This document shows positions 1-8,821 of a DNA stretch of 18,418 bases, piece by piece. How positions within the stretch are numbered: the first letter of the stretch is position 1; the number at the start of each line of letters is the position of its first letter. The notes under the pieces were generated by a model. The model saw only the letters and a program-made list of their open reading frames with translations, ran no database searches and was not told the DNA's origin. Made by a program: the position numbers and the translations under genes. Source of the stretch: Beroe ovata (lineage: Eukaryota > Ctenophora > Nuda > Beroida > Beroidae); NCBI GenBank assembly GCA_946803715.1, contig CAMPET010000155.1, forward strand, positions 69,208-87,625, read 5' to 3'.

Positions 1-54
1 TGTGTGTGCACTGTGTGTGTGTGTACTGTGTGTGTGTACTGTGTGTGTGTGTGT
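1..54. repeat. (TG)n microsatellite at left edge
   Basis: Interrupted TG dinucleotide runs separated by ACTG units fill the first 54 bases. TG-rich, degenerate repeat continues to about 370, where open frames on both strands are low-complexity (Cys/Val/Met or His/Thr) and are artefacts of the repeat. The right edge of the window is also a TG run. Confidence 0.9.
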
Positions 55-371
55 AGAGGCATGGCTATTAGCAGTGAAGGGAGAAAGGAGTAAGGAGAGA
101 GTCAGTGTGTGTGCGCTGCGAGAGCTGTATTGTTTAAAATAGAGCAACTCACTGCCCTTACATTGTGTAGAGACATGATGTGCAAAGTGTGTATGTTCGT
201 GAGTCGTGTATGTATGTCTGCTTGTGTGTCAGTCTGTCTGTGTGCGTGTATTGTGTGTATGTGTGTCTGTTTGTGTGTGAGTGTGTCTGTGTGCGTGTAT
301 TGTGTCTGTGCAGTGTGCATTGAGTGTGTGTGTATGTGTGTGTTTGTGTGTGTCACTGTATGTGTGTCTAG

Positions 372-433
372 TGCTTCCATGTATATTTTTGTGTTCTTTG
401 CGCGCAAAGAACACAAAAATATACATGGAAGCA
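372..433. repeat. Perfect 62-bp palindrome with no spacer
   Basis: Two 31-bp arms (left arm beginning TGCTTCCATGTATATT, right arm ending AATATACATGGAAGCA) are exact reverse complements and meet at a central TTTGCGCGCAAA. The flanking bases 371 and 434 do not pair. It sits inside TG-rich DNA, and no target-site duplication is visible. It could be a fold-back insertion, a replication template-switch product or an assembly artefact. Confidence 0.9.
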
Positions 434-577
434 TGCGTATGTCTGTGTAAGCGTGGGTGTGTGGATAAGGCAGTTAGAAAGTCTGGCTTATGTCCAACTG
501 GTAATCAAAAACCAGCATGTGAGTGTGTACTGTGTACTGTGTAGGTAAACTGTACTCTGTACATTGACAATAGGCTT

Positions 578-599
578 ATGTACTGTGTACACAGTACAT
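578..599. repeat. Perfect 22-bp palindrome
   Basis: ATGTACTGTGT is followed directly by its reverse complement. It lies in the presumed 3' flank of the PHD gene and is partly built from the local TACTGTG repeat unit, so it may be a by-product of that repeat. Confidence 0.85.
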
Positions 600-642
600 T
601 TTCTGTTTTTTGACCTCCCAACCGGCCACTCCCAGGCAGTTA

Positions 643-3274
643 TCACTCACAAGTCTCATCGTTCTCACTATTGATGCTCATCGAGTCCTGGGAGTTCTCA
701 TCAAACTGTTCCTCGGGTAGAGACACGTGACCGTTGTCGATAGCGTTGTACGTGATCCGGCTGACCACTGGGGTCTTACCACCAGGGCGACAGACAGGAC
801 ACAGGTAGACATTACTAACGTCCAGCAGCTCCTGTGGGAGAGAGTGTGAGAAGAGGGGAGTCTAGTAGAGGGGAGTGAAGAATGAGAAGAGTGAAGTTTA
901 CAGTGAACCTTGTTGCAGTGCACTTACAATATCAATAGATTCGCACGCAGGATGCAGCCACGATTTGCAGTTTTCACAACGAACACTCTGGCCTTGGCCC
1001 GTGATGGCCTTGTAGCAGATACAGCAACTCACTCCTGAGGCAACAAATTGCGTCAAGGACATTCTGTATCGTCCATGGGCTTTTCGCAGGAATTCGAATT
1101 AACGCTCGGATGAAACATACAACAGATGTCAGATACTGACATCTGATTAGCAAATATTGATCAATGCTTACCCTTCAAGCGCAGTGCTTGGCAGTCTATA
1201 CACAAGACAAAAGGAAGGATGGACGGACCAGTCATCTGGAACAACGGAACCTCTCTTTTACAGTCAGCACAATAACGACAAATCTGAATTCGTGACCGTC
1301 ACGTGGTGATGATTATAATGGAGTAGGGGGTTCTCACCAAAATCTCTGAATACATAATCCCAGATGTTCGTGAAAGTCATCACAGCCCGAGTTTACCTTG
1401 CATCTCCACTGTGAGTGTTGTAGTGGCTGTTCATGAGGGTCGATACACTCGACGTGACTAGGCTTGGAACACACCACACAATCCTTGACAGGGGACGTGG
1501 AGTAGGCTAGAATCAACTTCCGGCACACTTGGCATGACCTACACGCATCACACTCCCAACCAGCTATTACCAAGGGCTGCATTTGTACCTGGAATGTCAG
1601 TTGTTGAGATATCGGGCACAATGTCGCCATATGTCGTCAATAGCATTTTTGTGTAATAATCACGGATATTCTCACTTCTGAAATCTGCAGAAAACACCCA
1701 CTGACTTACATCGGCTGAGAGACACTGCTGATGGGTGTGGGATCCGCACGTCATACAATGAAGCATGGAACTGTGACAAGTGTCTTCCCGACACTTGCTA
1801 CACTGCACCTCCATCCCGCCTAGCTGTCCTGCGAGGGAATAATGTTAGATATTGGGGTCCAGTCGTGTCCAGGATGTACACAACATGGAGCAAAGCCAGC
1901 TCGTCACATTGAGCTCCTGGCACTTATTTGTAGGAAATTTAAATGTCATCGGTAGAAGATGATCCTGGGATTCTTGTATCCTCTTCTAGATATGTCATGG
2001 GTTAAGGGGGAGATGAGTCAGGACTGAAGGGTTCCAAGTCAATAACCACCGGATAGTACATACCTAGATGATCGCAACAGATCATGGTAGATGAGTCAAG
2101 GTCTGGTACACATTTAGCGAGGAGACTGCATATCACGTGATATTTCTTCTTACATGTCTCATAACGACAGCAGACAGTTGCCCCATGGATGTTGCAATGA
2201 GCACAAATCTGCAACGAGAAAACATATAAAATTATGGTGCTTAGAATTCTGCTTATAGTTGTAATAACAATAATAATAAAATATGGGTCTTTAACCACAG
2301 TATCGAGGTAGCTAAAATTTTAAATATCTCGCACCTATGTACGACTGTGTGGGGTAATTGAAAACCGAGGTATCTACATTCAGTTACAGTAAATTCACAG
2401 CAAATTTTGACAATATTTCATTATTTCAGCCGATTTTTAAATCTCACCTGTCCAAGACCTTTTAGGATTGACCTTTCAGCTTTTTGCATTTCCATTTCGA
2501 CAGTGACATTTGTTGTCCACCTACAACACTGTACGTGGATGTAGAATCCACAACTGTCAGTAGCTTCAGGATCCGGGAACCCATTACCATTCGGCAGACA
2601 GTCACCACTCTTGCTCATGTCGATTTTGATCTTGATGGGCTCGGCATGGACTCCTGCTTCGGTCTTGAGAGTTATCACTTTTGGAGCAGTAGCAGGTTCG
2701 GTGATGGGTGACAGAAATGAAGATATTAGCCGGGGAATTTTGGTTTGACCCTTGTCTTTGGGCCTACCAGGTCCTCGCTTACTCTTCACGGAGAACCATT
2801 TCAGAATGCCTTGACAGTTCAACTGGTTGTCTTCAAGTTTGCACAAAATACACAACTTCTTTCCTCCTGGATGCCTGAGTGACACACAATTAAAGCTTGG
2901 CGGACTCATACGAGTAACAGTTACATATTGATAACAAAACATAGGATCAAAATTACTTACTTTCTAACAAAATTCTCATAATGGGTAGCTTTAATTCTTT
3001 TCCTGGTATTAGAATGTATGTATTCGTCATCCTTGTGGGAGAAATCACCACGGAACATACTGAAAATAATGTAGCACTTCATTAAGCAAAACATTTTTCA
3101 TTATGTGCCTTTTTGACAAGATAAAGATGGAAAAGATTTTGAGACTGACCTCCCATCTGGTCTAAATGAAGCCTCATAAAATGGAATGTTGTATTGTCTT
3201 GACTTAGAGGAACGACCTCTTCCTCTGCTTACACTTTTCAATCGAGGATTATTAATGTACAAGTATTGGTCCTC
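643..3274 (-). CDS. KMT2C/D-type PHD-finger cluster protein (Lpt/Cmi-like), 5' end unresolved
   Basis: Nine minus-strand exons join in phase: 3274-3150, 3059-2961, 2874-2448, 2208-2064, 1828-1710, 1588-1397, 1283-1172, 1034-928 and 831-643 (1515 nt, 504 residues plus stop). The exon at 2874 holds CILC near its start and HVQCC near its end. The exon at 2208 supplies CAHC, GATVCC, CKKKYHVIC and CCDH, completing an extended PHD (ePHD). Then come CSKC/CMTCGSHTHQQC with WECDACRSCQVC, a second finger with CVVCSKPSHVEC and WRCKICRYC, and a third with CCIC, RCENCKSWLHPAC and LCPVC. An ePHD followed by three overlapping PHDs is the N-terminal architecture of KMT2C/D, nuclear H3K4 methyltransferases of the COMPASS-like complex. 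No SET, FYRN or FYRC domain follows. The frame stops at 645-643, but a consensus donor (GTGAGT) overlaps that stop, so the gene could continue. A start could be the in-frame ATG at 3295 if no upstream exon exists. Confidence 0.78.
2448..2874 (-). other. ePHD first-half exon with an inserted AT-hook-like linker
   Basis: This 142-residue exon of the PHD gene carries the first zinc-ligand pair (KLCILCK) and, about 100 residues later, the His/Cys ligands (YIHVQCC). Usual ePHD fingers have roughly 20-40 residues between these points. The insert contains KRGPGRPKDKG, which matches the GRP core of an AT-hook, followed by Ser/Pro/Thr-rich low-complexity sequence. The insert is in frame, and the phases at both exon ends (1 nt completing the previous codon; phase 0 out) agree with the neighbours. 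Confidence 0.65.
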
Positions 3275-3310
3275 CTGCAGATGAAATATTAGCATGCGGC
3301 AAGATGGTGG

Positions 3311-3459
3311 TCCATATGCCAAGCAAGGAGCTATTGAAGAAAACAATTTAGCTTTCTAAGGGAAGACATGCTACTTGCTAGTCCAGACTAAGCATCAAAA
3401 CCATGTCTTGGAATAAATAGGACAATCAGGACTTTCCTTACTTGGCATATGGACTCATA
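3311..3459. repeat. Inverted repeat, 20-bp arms with one mismatch
   Basis: GTCCATATGCCAAG(C)AAGGA at 3311-3330 reappears inverted at 3440-3459 with one T/C difference, separated by about 110 bp. It could be a small fold-back element next to the 5' end of the PHD gene. No target-site duplication was identified. Confidence 0.6.
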
Positions 3460-3649
3460 TCAAAAAGAAAGGCAGTACTCTGCTTTACTAAGGCAGTATT
3501 TAATTCAGCATGTCAAAGCTTACGTAAGTCTCATTTCCGGGCATTCCAGGACAGGCAAGTTTAACCTTGTGGATCAGGGATTAGCCTCTTTCAACCTAGC
3601 CATGACTAAGGAAACAGAAATCTTCTTAAATGAATGCCAAGGAAACTAA
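3392..3649 (+). CDS. Candidate 3'-terminal exon of unknown protein, plus strand
   Basis: An open frame runs from just after a stop at 3389-3391 to TAA at 3647-3649, with an internal ATG at 3449 (66 residues from there). Its composition is protein-like and mixed rather than repetitive, for example the stretch KERQYSALLRQYLIQHV. A canonical AATAAA follows at 3683-3688. CAG sites near 3386 and 3429 could act as acceptors. I do not recognise the family and see no convincing upstream exon. The frame lies opposite the area where the PHD gene should begin, so it may be spurious. Only transcript evidence would settle it. Confidence 0.2.
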   Translation, partial: ASKPCLGINRTIRTFLTWHMDSYQKERQYSALLRQYLIQHVKAYVSLISGHSRTGKFNLVDQGLASFNLAMTKETEIFLNECQGN

Positions 3650-3682
3650 GCAAGCAATATTTTCTGTAAAAAAGTTTTGCTG

Positions 3683-3688
3683 AATAAA
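3683..3688 (+). promoter_or_regulatory. AATAAA polyadenylation-signal match, plus strand
   Basis: This canonical hexamer lies 34 bases after the plus-strand stop at 3649 and is convergent with the bS16m signal at 3847-3852. In AT-rich DNA such a match also arises by chance. Confidence 0.3.
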
Positions 3689-3846
3689 ATTTGATTAAAT
3701 TGATCAATATTATCCATCAAGTAAGACCCAGTGATTAAGGGTTTCTTTTTCTATTGTCTAATATTGTGTCACATCTATGGAGATTGATACAATATAACTT
3801 ATATTTCAGATTGTATGTATTAGCCGGTGGGGCTTATTTTATGACG

Positions 3847-3852
3847 TTTATT
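3847..3852 (-). promoter_or_regulatory. AATAAA polyadenylation signal of bS16m gene
   Basis: TTTATT on the plus strand reads AATAAA on the minus strand, 35 bases past the bS16m stop codon. This is a normal position for a cleavage signal and supports 3887 as the true end of the coding region. Confidence 0.65.
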
Positions 3853-3886
3853 TGGATCTGCTGTGTGTCATTGTTTCCATCTTACA

Positions 3887-4771
3887 TTATCTGATCTTTG
3901 TACTTTTCAATAATTCCTCATTTTCACCTTCTCTATGAATTTCTTCTCTTGGCCACAGTTTGAAAGGATCTGTATACTTAAGACCCCTGACTTTTTTAGT
4001 CCAGAAGTAATATTGCTTTTTATACATATCAATCGCTTCTTTCTCGTGACCTGACCTGCGAAAGCTCGAATGCAGACCTTTACTGTATTTGGTATGATGA
4101 TTAAGGTTCCAGTAGGAGTCAACAAACTTCTGCTCTAAATTTTGTCTTTGTTGAGGATTACAATCCTGAAGTGACCTCATTTTGTTCAACATAAACAGAT
4201 AATCTCCAGTCTTGATTTTTCCTTGAAGTTTGTTTTCACGATCTTCTAACTCAAGAGTTTTAAGCGTATTCATATAAGCTGCATGTTTTCGTTTTTCTGT
4301 TTTCTTAATCACTTTTTTGACACTCCTGTCAACCTGCCCAATTTTATAAGTTGAAGGTGGATCAATTGTTATGAGTTGATCACTTTGAGGAAACACTGAT
4401 TGCAGATATTGATTCTTTGCAGCCTCACTATAAACCATGGGGTGAACTGGGAATGCACCACTGGCACCTAAAAGTTTCCACACAGGAATAGTGGGTTCAG
4501 CACCCTCTGAAATATATTTTCTGATTTTTGCAATATCCAAAAGACACACCCGTTTCCCAATACTATTGATACTCTTATCAAAATATCCTACTTCTTCAAT
4601 GATGGAGCTTGCTCTGAGATCATCATGTGTATATCTGTTACCAGGTCCATGACAAGCGACTATTCTGAATCCAGGACGGTTTTGGCACGTTGGATTGACC
4701 AGCCGTATGAATATTGAGTTAAGGATATTTCCAGTTTTAGTTGAGATAGCAACTTCACGCCATTTATTCAT
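3887..4771 (-). CDS. MRPS16: Mitochondrial small-subunit ribosomal protein bS16m with long C-terminal extension
   Basis: One uninterrupted frame of 294 residues. Residues about 19-113 match the S16 fold of the mitochondrial ribosome small subunit: IFIRLVNPTCQNRPGFRIVA (20-39), then an EEVGYFDK strand (59-66), LDIAKIRKYISEGAEPT (78-94) and KLLGASGAFPVHPM (99-112). These correspond to human MRPS16 segments such as CTNRPFYRIV, the EQLGSYDP strand and KLLGLAGFFPLHPM. The protein binds 12S rRNA in the mitochondrial matrix. Human MRPS16 is 137 residues. Here about 180 more residues follow, rich in Lys, Gln and Tyr, with a basic helical stretch (about 149-205) and a C-terminal FWTKKVRGLKYTDPFKLWP segment that I cannot assign. 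The ATG at 4771 is chosen because an in-frame TGA lies seven codons upstream. The N-terminus is not a strong classical presequence. Confidence 0.85.
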   Translation of the reverse strand: MNKWREVAISTKTGNILNSIFIRLVNPTCQNRPGFRIVACHGPGNRYTHDDLRASSIIEEVGYFDKSINSIGKRVCLLDIAKIRKYISEGAEPTIPVWKLLGASGAFPVHPMVYSEAAKNQYLQSVFPQSDQLITIDPPSTYKIGQVDRSVKKVIKKTEKRKHAAYMNTLKTLELEDRENKLQGKIKTGDYLFMLNKMRSLQDCNPQQRQNLEQKFVDSYWNLNHHTKYSKGLHSSFRRSGHEKEAIDMYKKQYYFWTKKVRGLKYTDPFKLWPREEIHREGENEELLKSTKIR

Positions 4772-5163
4772 GCTTAGATGGAAGAAAACTCATGTCAGAT
4801 TAGAATGTTGTTGCAATAATATAATTGACCTATACAGTACACATGCTGCCTACAATGATATACCATATCAAACCCAGTGGCAATACATGAATTTTCTGCT
4901 ACGAATGAGAATCTCACAGGAAAAAATGCTACAAGATCTACTAGCAATTCAAACGTCATAACTCCGCAGGCAAGCAAGATAGATCGAAAATTATGTCTTA
5001 AATCGATTCAGCGTCAAAAATTACCCTAAGAAACATGAAAGCTATGTGAAAATCGACGGAAAATTCCACAGTTTCGTTGTGCAAAACACGAATGTAATTC
5101 CTATAAATAGTCGATACACGCGCGCGCTTGAAAAAAGCGCTGAAATAGTATGGTTTCGTGCGC

Positions 5164-5177
5164 GTTGCCATGGTAAC
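5164..5177 (+). promoter_or_regulatory. RFX-type X-box, GTTGCCATGGTAAC
   Basis: This is nearly the palindromic RFX consensus (GTNRCC followed by RGYAAC), about 390 bases upstream of the bS16m start. RFX factors often drive ciliary genes, but X-boxes are also seen in general promoters. The preceding TGCGC extends the match to two other sites in the window. Confidence 0.55.
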
Positions 5178-6206
5178 TGCAGCAAAAGTAGGAATCGCAC
5201 GTGGGATCTCTGCTACAGATTCGCGGTAGAACCCTTTTTGTAGCAGCACATGCTCGATTCGTTCAAATCGTGACAAAATCGATTTCTGACGCCGAAATTG
5301 ATAAAAATAAGGAGTTAGCAATTGTCTGACATTATGCTACCGCCTTGAAAATTGCTACAAATGAGATTCCTGCATTCCTAGTGTATTGCCACTGGGATAT
5401 CAAAAATTCTCTGAGCTGAAATCAGCCAGCAGTGTCTGGTCTCCACAGGCACAGCCAACTGACAACACTTCAAACAGACAGCTAGTACTTCGAGTGCATG
5501 CGCTGTTGTTACTACCCTACATCAAGCTGGATCATAAGGGAGACAGGTCTAGCTTGACTGTAATTAACTATTTTATCAATAATGGAGTTTTAACTGGCCC
5601 CAGAATTAATTTCAGCCTCCAAGCTCTTGCTAGATTGCCAACTGGCCTGGTAAATTAGAACAACTAAGGCCTACCAATAAGACTAAGATCATCTCTTTGC
5701 AGTGGAGATCATGGGAAATGATCATTAAATATTATGAGTAACATTATCACTGTTGCATATATTGCACTTGTGAGAAAAGACCAACGTCATGAAAGTGTCA
5801 GTGGTGTATGAGTTTGGTTCAATGGCTCAATTGACTTGGGCTGACTTACACTCACAGAAATACATGCTTAACACCATGAATAGGAAGGTGAAGGGTTTGA
5901 TGTTCCCACGTTGTGTCACCCAACCTGTCGCAGTTCACAGAATAGGTCTTTTCACGACTTTCCAGATCACCGACTTTCCAGATTTCATCGCGCGCGCGAG
6001 AACAGAGGTCTGATAAAATATGACAAGTAAATAATATACTTGCCTGACGATGCCATGGCTTGGCCCAGAGGACGCAAGCCTCTGACGCTGTGTTCCCGTG
6101 CTGCGTGATCGTGACCCAAATACTCCGCGCGCGATGCGCGTCTCCCCCGAGTAAATAAGGGGCGCGCAACGTGTGCACATGACGCCAGCTCAGCTCAGCT
6201 GACGTG

Positions 6207-6442
6207 ATGAAATTCTCGACAGGGGCTACTATCATCGATGATCGACAGCCAACGATGTACAAGGGGTTTATCATCGTTGTAAGATAGGCAACGTAAACGT
6301 TGTTTGTTGTTCTCTCAGTATTGCCTGGCGATGCTAGGCCCAGCTGGCTAGGCCCAGCTGGCGATGCTAGGCCCAGCTGACGCGAGAATAATTTGCGGCG
6401 CGCGCAATGAAATTCTCGACAGGGGCTATCATCGACAGCCAA
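6207..6442 (+). repeat. Direct repeat spaced exactly 200 bp
   Basis: ATGAAATTCTCGACAGGGGC begins at 6207 and again at 6407, and both copies continue to ATCGACAGCCAA. The first copy has an extra CTATCATCGATG-like segment, so the copies end at 6252 and 6442. CAGCTGACG also precedes both copies. This looks like a local segmental duplication or two sub-units of a larger repeat. MITE copy 1 begins 16 bases after the second copy. Confidence 0.8.
6333..6379 (+). repeat. Three copies of GCTAGGCCCAGCTG
   Basis: The 14-mer occurs at 6333-6346, 6347-6360 and 6366-6379. The first and third copies are preceded by GGCGAT. It lies between the two arms of the 200-bp-spaced repeat and gives rise to the repetitive SPAGPSQLGLASP peptide in a spurious minus-strand frame. 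Confidence 0.85.
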
Positions 6443-6457
6443 TCTCAGTATAATGAT

Positions 6458-6554
6458 TTGTAGGATTTTACCCTACCCTCGGTGCGCGCGATTTTCAATC
6501 CGCCCCTTGCCAGGGATAAAATCCCGCCAGCAAGGGTAGGGTGAAATCCTACAA
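6458..6554. mobile_element. Hairpin MITE copy 1, 97 bp, with 9-bp target-site duplication
   Basis: The element starts TTGTAGGATTTTACCCTACC and ends with the inverted complement. The terminal inverted repeats are about 22 bp with one mismatch. TATAATGAT flanks it exactly on both sides (6449-6457 and 6555-6563), a 9-bp target-site duplication. The interior has GGTGCGCGCGATTTTCAATC and a nested stem around GGGATAAAATCCC. It has no coding capacity. The second copy at 13623-13696 is inverted and lacks about 23 internal bases. The 9-bp duplication points to a Mutator-like or Merlin-like transposase, but the superfamily is not established. Confidence 0.9.
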
Positions 6555-6842
6555 TATAATGATGAGATTAATATGACATGTTGACAGAGAAACGAAAGAC
6601 AAATTGCTATGCGGATCAAAACAGAAGTACACTTATAATGCACTTTGGTCACATCACACTGTTGTAAATGTGAGTTAAATTACGTTCACTCGACTCGTCT
6701 TGACCCATTCGAGCAACCATCTAAAGTGACGACTTTTTGACAAATGCTTGAACAAATAAAAACCAGAAAGTATCACAAGCCAATACCACACCGAAAGAAC
6801 CTTTCGAATCAAACCTGATTATAAATAAAAACAATTGAAACC

Positions 6843-8779
6843 CTAGCTATCTAAAGCTTGGAATTTGTTGTTGAGATGAACATCATCAGGCTTAGCTTGC
6901 GTTAGCTGCCCCTTTCTACCACCACCTCTTGCAGTGTCGAATGTAGGGTCTTGTTTTTCTCTGAACAACATACACTATGTCAGTGTGAAGTAAAGAGATT
7001 GGATTTAATCGGAAACTAAGGAAATGCTTGCATACTAAATCACAAATAATAGGGATACTATATTGTATATGTCATCAATGATGCGTCCTACCTGGATTTC
7101 TGCTCAGGTTTCCTAGCATTTAGCTCAGGGAATTGATCCTGAAAAGATTACTTAAGTCCCCAAGGAGATACCAAAGATACCTTCATCACTTAATACGGTG
7201 AAATATGATGATAGTCAGACTGTCAGAGGGACCCGCGCAGAAGTTGATTAATTTCAATTGCGCAAATGCGAAATTGTGACACGAAATCATCTATATTTGA
7301 AAATGTCAGCGCGCGTCACAGCATGCATGACTCATTTGTGTGACTGCCCTTGAACTGGAAGATCGTGAGTCGAGACAAGATATAAAGAAACGAGAAAACC
7401 CGTCAGATGGACGTGATACACTACCCATTGGACGTGAATTCAAAAAAGGCTATGCACGACGTATATGTCCACAATCAGACAGCTTATAAGAAACTAAGAT
7501 TTTATGAAGGAGCACTTTTCATCAATTTTGTTGTTGTTGTTTGTTGTTTGGAGCCAATACTCGCCGTTCATCCCTTTCGGAATGTTTTGGCATTGGGTTA
7601 GGTTATGGAAAACTCTCCTCTCAATAGTCAGAAGCAAAAAGGAGCAGTAAGAAGCTATGCAACAATTTAATTCTGCCCGATTTTTATTGATAGCTTTCGC
7701 CAGTGACTGAGCAATTTCATCAATTTGGCCATTTCTTCTAATTAGCACTGAAAGATGATGCTTGCCTAGCTTTTAACATTCTTTTATTGTTTTTACCGTG
7801 ATTCAAAACGATGTCGCGTATAACAGGAGGCACAACTCAAGAGAAATGTGACTGTTGCTCGAATCATCTCGTACAATCTTCCTATCAGCAGAGAAGTAAG
7901 CACTATCAAAGATCATACACCAGAAATGAGCTCAAGTTCACCATTACTCTATTACAGTAGTGGCACGTGTCCATGGCAACGCGCATTCTTGTTCAAAATT
8001 AGCACGTGCAACACTGCAACACACTCCATTTCGTGACGTACAACCGGACAAACAGACAGATGAAATCAATGCATGAACAGATAGATGAACATCAATGCAT
8101 GAATGATATTTGAACAACTAACGTATTGTGAAAGATGTTGAATGTAGTAGCGATCACAGCAATAGGTCACCCAGGGTGTGCGAAAATTCAGTGCAAAAAA
8201 ACAATTTATGCAAGATCTGACTGTCATTGCGCGCGCATCGAACTGCACGTGCAACTCATGTCCTAACAACAGAAAGAGTAACGTAATCAAAACAGCACCA
8301 TAAGAAATGTACATGAGCCTACAGACAACTACTTTTTGCTCGTACAAACTCCCTATTACCATAGCAACACGCAGTACGCGGCTACGCACAAAAACTATAG
8401 AGAGAATGCCAAATTATGATAGGGATCCTCACCACGCTGTTGACATTGATCTGTTCGCGACCTCGGTACGAGCCACCTCGCTGTGATGGACTGATGTATT
8501 TGCCAGACGCTGACACCATGTTGCTCGGGATATTGGGAACTGGAGAGAGCGGCGTGTTTACAAAGGAAATCAGAAAATAAACAGGGTTCATGCGAAAGGA
8601 ATGTTTAGTACCTGTATTTCCAGTTGGGGTGATTGTTTTTGGTGGCATGGTTGAGAGCTGAGACCACGGTCCTTTTGCCTCTTTGCCACTTTCCTGATCG
8701 GTGTGCGCGTCATCTTCTTGCTGTCTCAGAGCTTCCTGTTGTCGTGCTAGTTCCTCTTCCTCTTCCCTGCGTGCAACAT

Positions 8780-8821
<42 letters not shown>

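Larger units (their letters stand above)
55..642. other. TG-rich non-coding DNA left of the PHD-finger gene
   Basis: This stretch is dominated by degenerate TG/TGTA repeats (about 185-370 and 510-600) and holds two perfect palindromes, listed separately. I see no credible exon on either strand. It lies downstream of the stop codon of the minus-strand PHD gene and would be its 3' UTR or flank. No minus-strand AATAAA was found close to that stop. Confidence 0.6.
3275..3886. other. Gap between PHD exon and bS16m gene
   Basis: About 610 bases separate the first recognised PHD exon from the 3' end of the bS16m gene, which lies on the same strand. It should hold the 5' end of the PHD gene unless that gene continues beyond bS16m. 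A minus-strand donor-like CCAA|GTAAGG is seen near 3437, preceded by a short frame beginning MSPYAK, but its phase does not match the exon at 3274. The region also holds a 20-bp imperfect inverted repeat and the plus-strand candidate exon. Confidence 0.5.
4772..6842. other. Intergenic region between bS16m and CDV3 genes
   Basis: About 2 kb between the 5' end of bS16m and the 3' end of CDV3, both on the minus strand. It holds an X-box-like site (5164-5177) that may belong to the bS16m promoter, GC-alternating runs (5118-5126, 5989-5998), a 200-bp-spaced direct repeat, a 14-mer triplicate and MITE copy 1. Open frames here, such as 5386-5658 plus and 5852-6442 minus, overlap repeats or lack recognisable protein features. 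I see no supported gene. Confidence 0.6.
7139..8432. other. Large intron 4 of CDV3
   Basis: This 1294-bp intron is much longer than the gene's other introns. It contains two X-box-like sites, a GTT-rich stretch (about 7527-7550), a repeated ATCAATGCATGAA (about 8066 and 8090) and GCGC-rich patches near 7308 and 8230. A plus-strand frame from 7407 (64 residues) has no recognisable features. It could house an internal promoter or enhancer; no gene is supported. Confidence 0.5.

Noticed and set aside
102-450. Overlapping open frames on both strands rich in Cys/Val or His/Thr
   Set aside because: They are translations of the TG/CA repeat and of the palindrome arms, with no protein-like composition.
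4998-5321. Minus-strand frame of 107 residues upstream of bS16m
   Set aside because: It covers the X-box and GC-alternating runs, has no recognisable domain and is more likely promoter DNA.
5386-5658. Plus-strand frame of 90 residues
   Set aside because: No motif, splice support or polyadenylation signal; composition is unremarkable for chance.
5852-6442. Minus-strand frame of 196 residues
   Set aside because: It runs through the 14-mer triplicate and the 200-bp-spaced repeat; the peptide repeats simply mirror the DNA repeats.
7407-7601. Plus-strand frame of 64 residues in CDV3 intron 4
   Set aside because: No family resemblance, and its Val-rich end comes from a GTT repeat.
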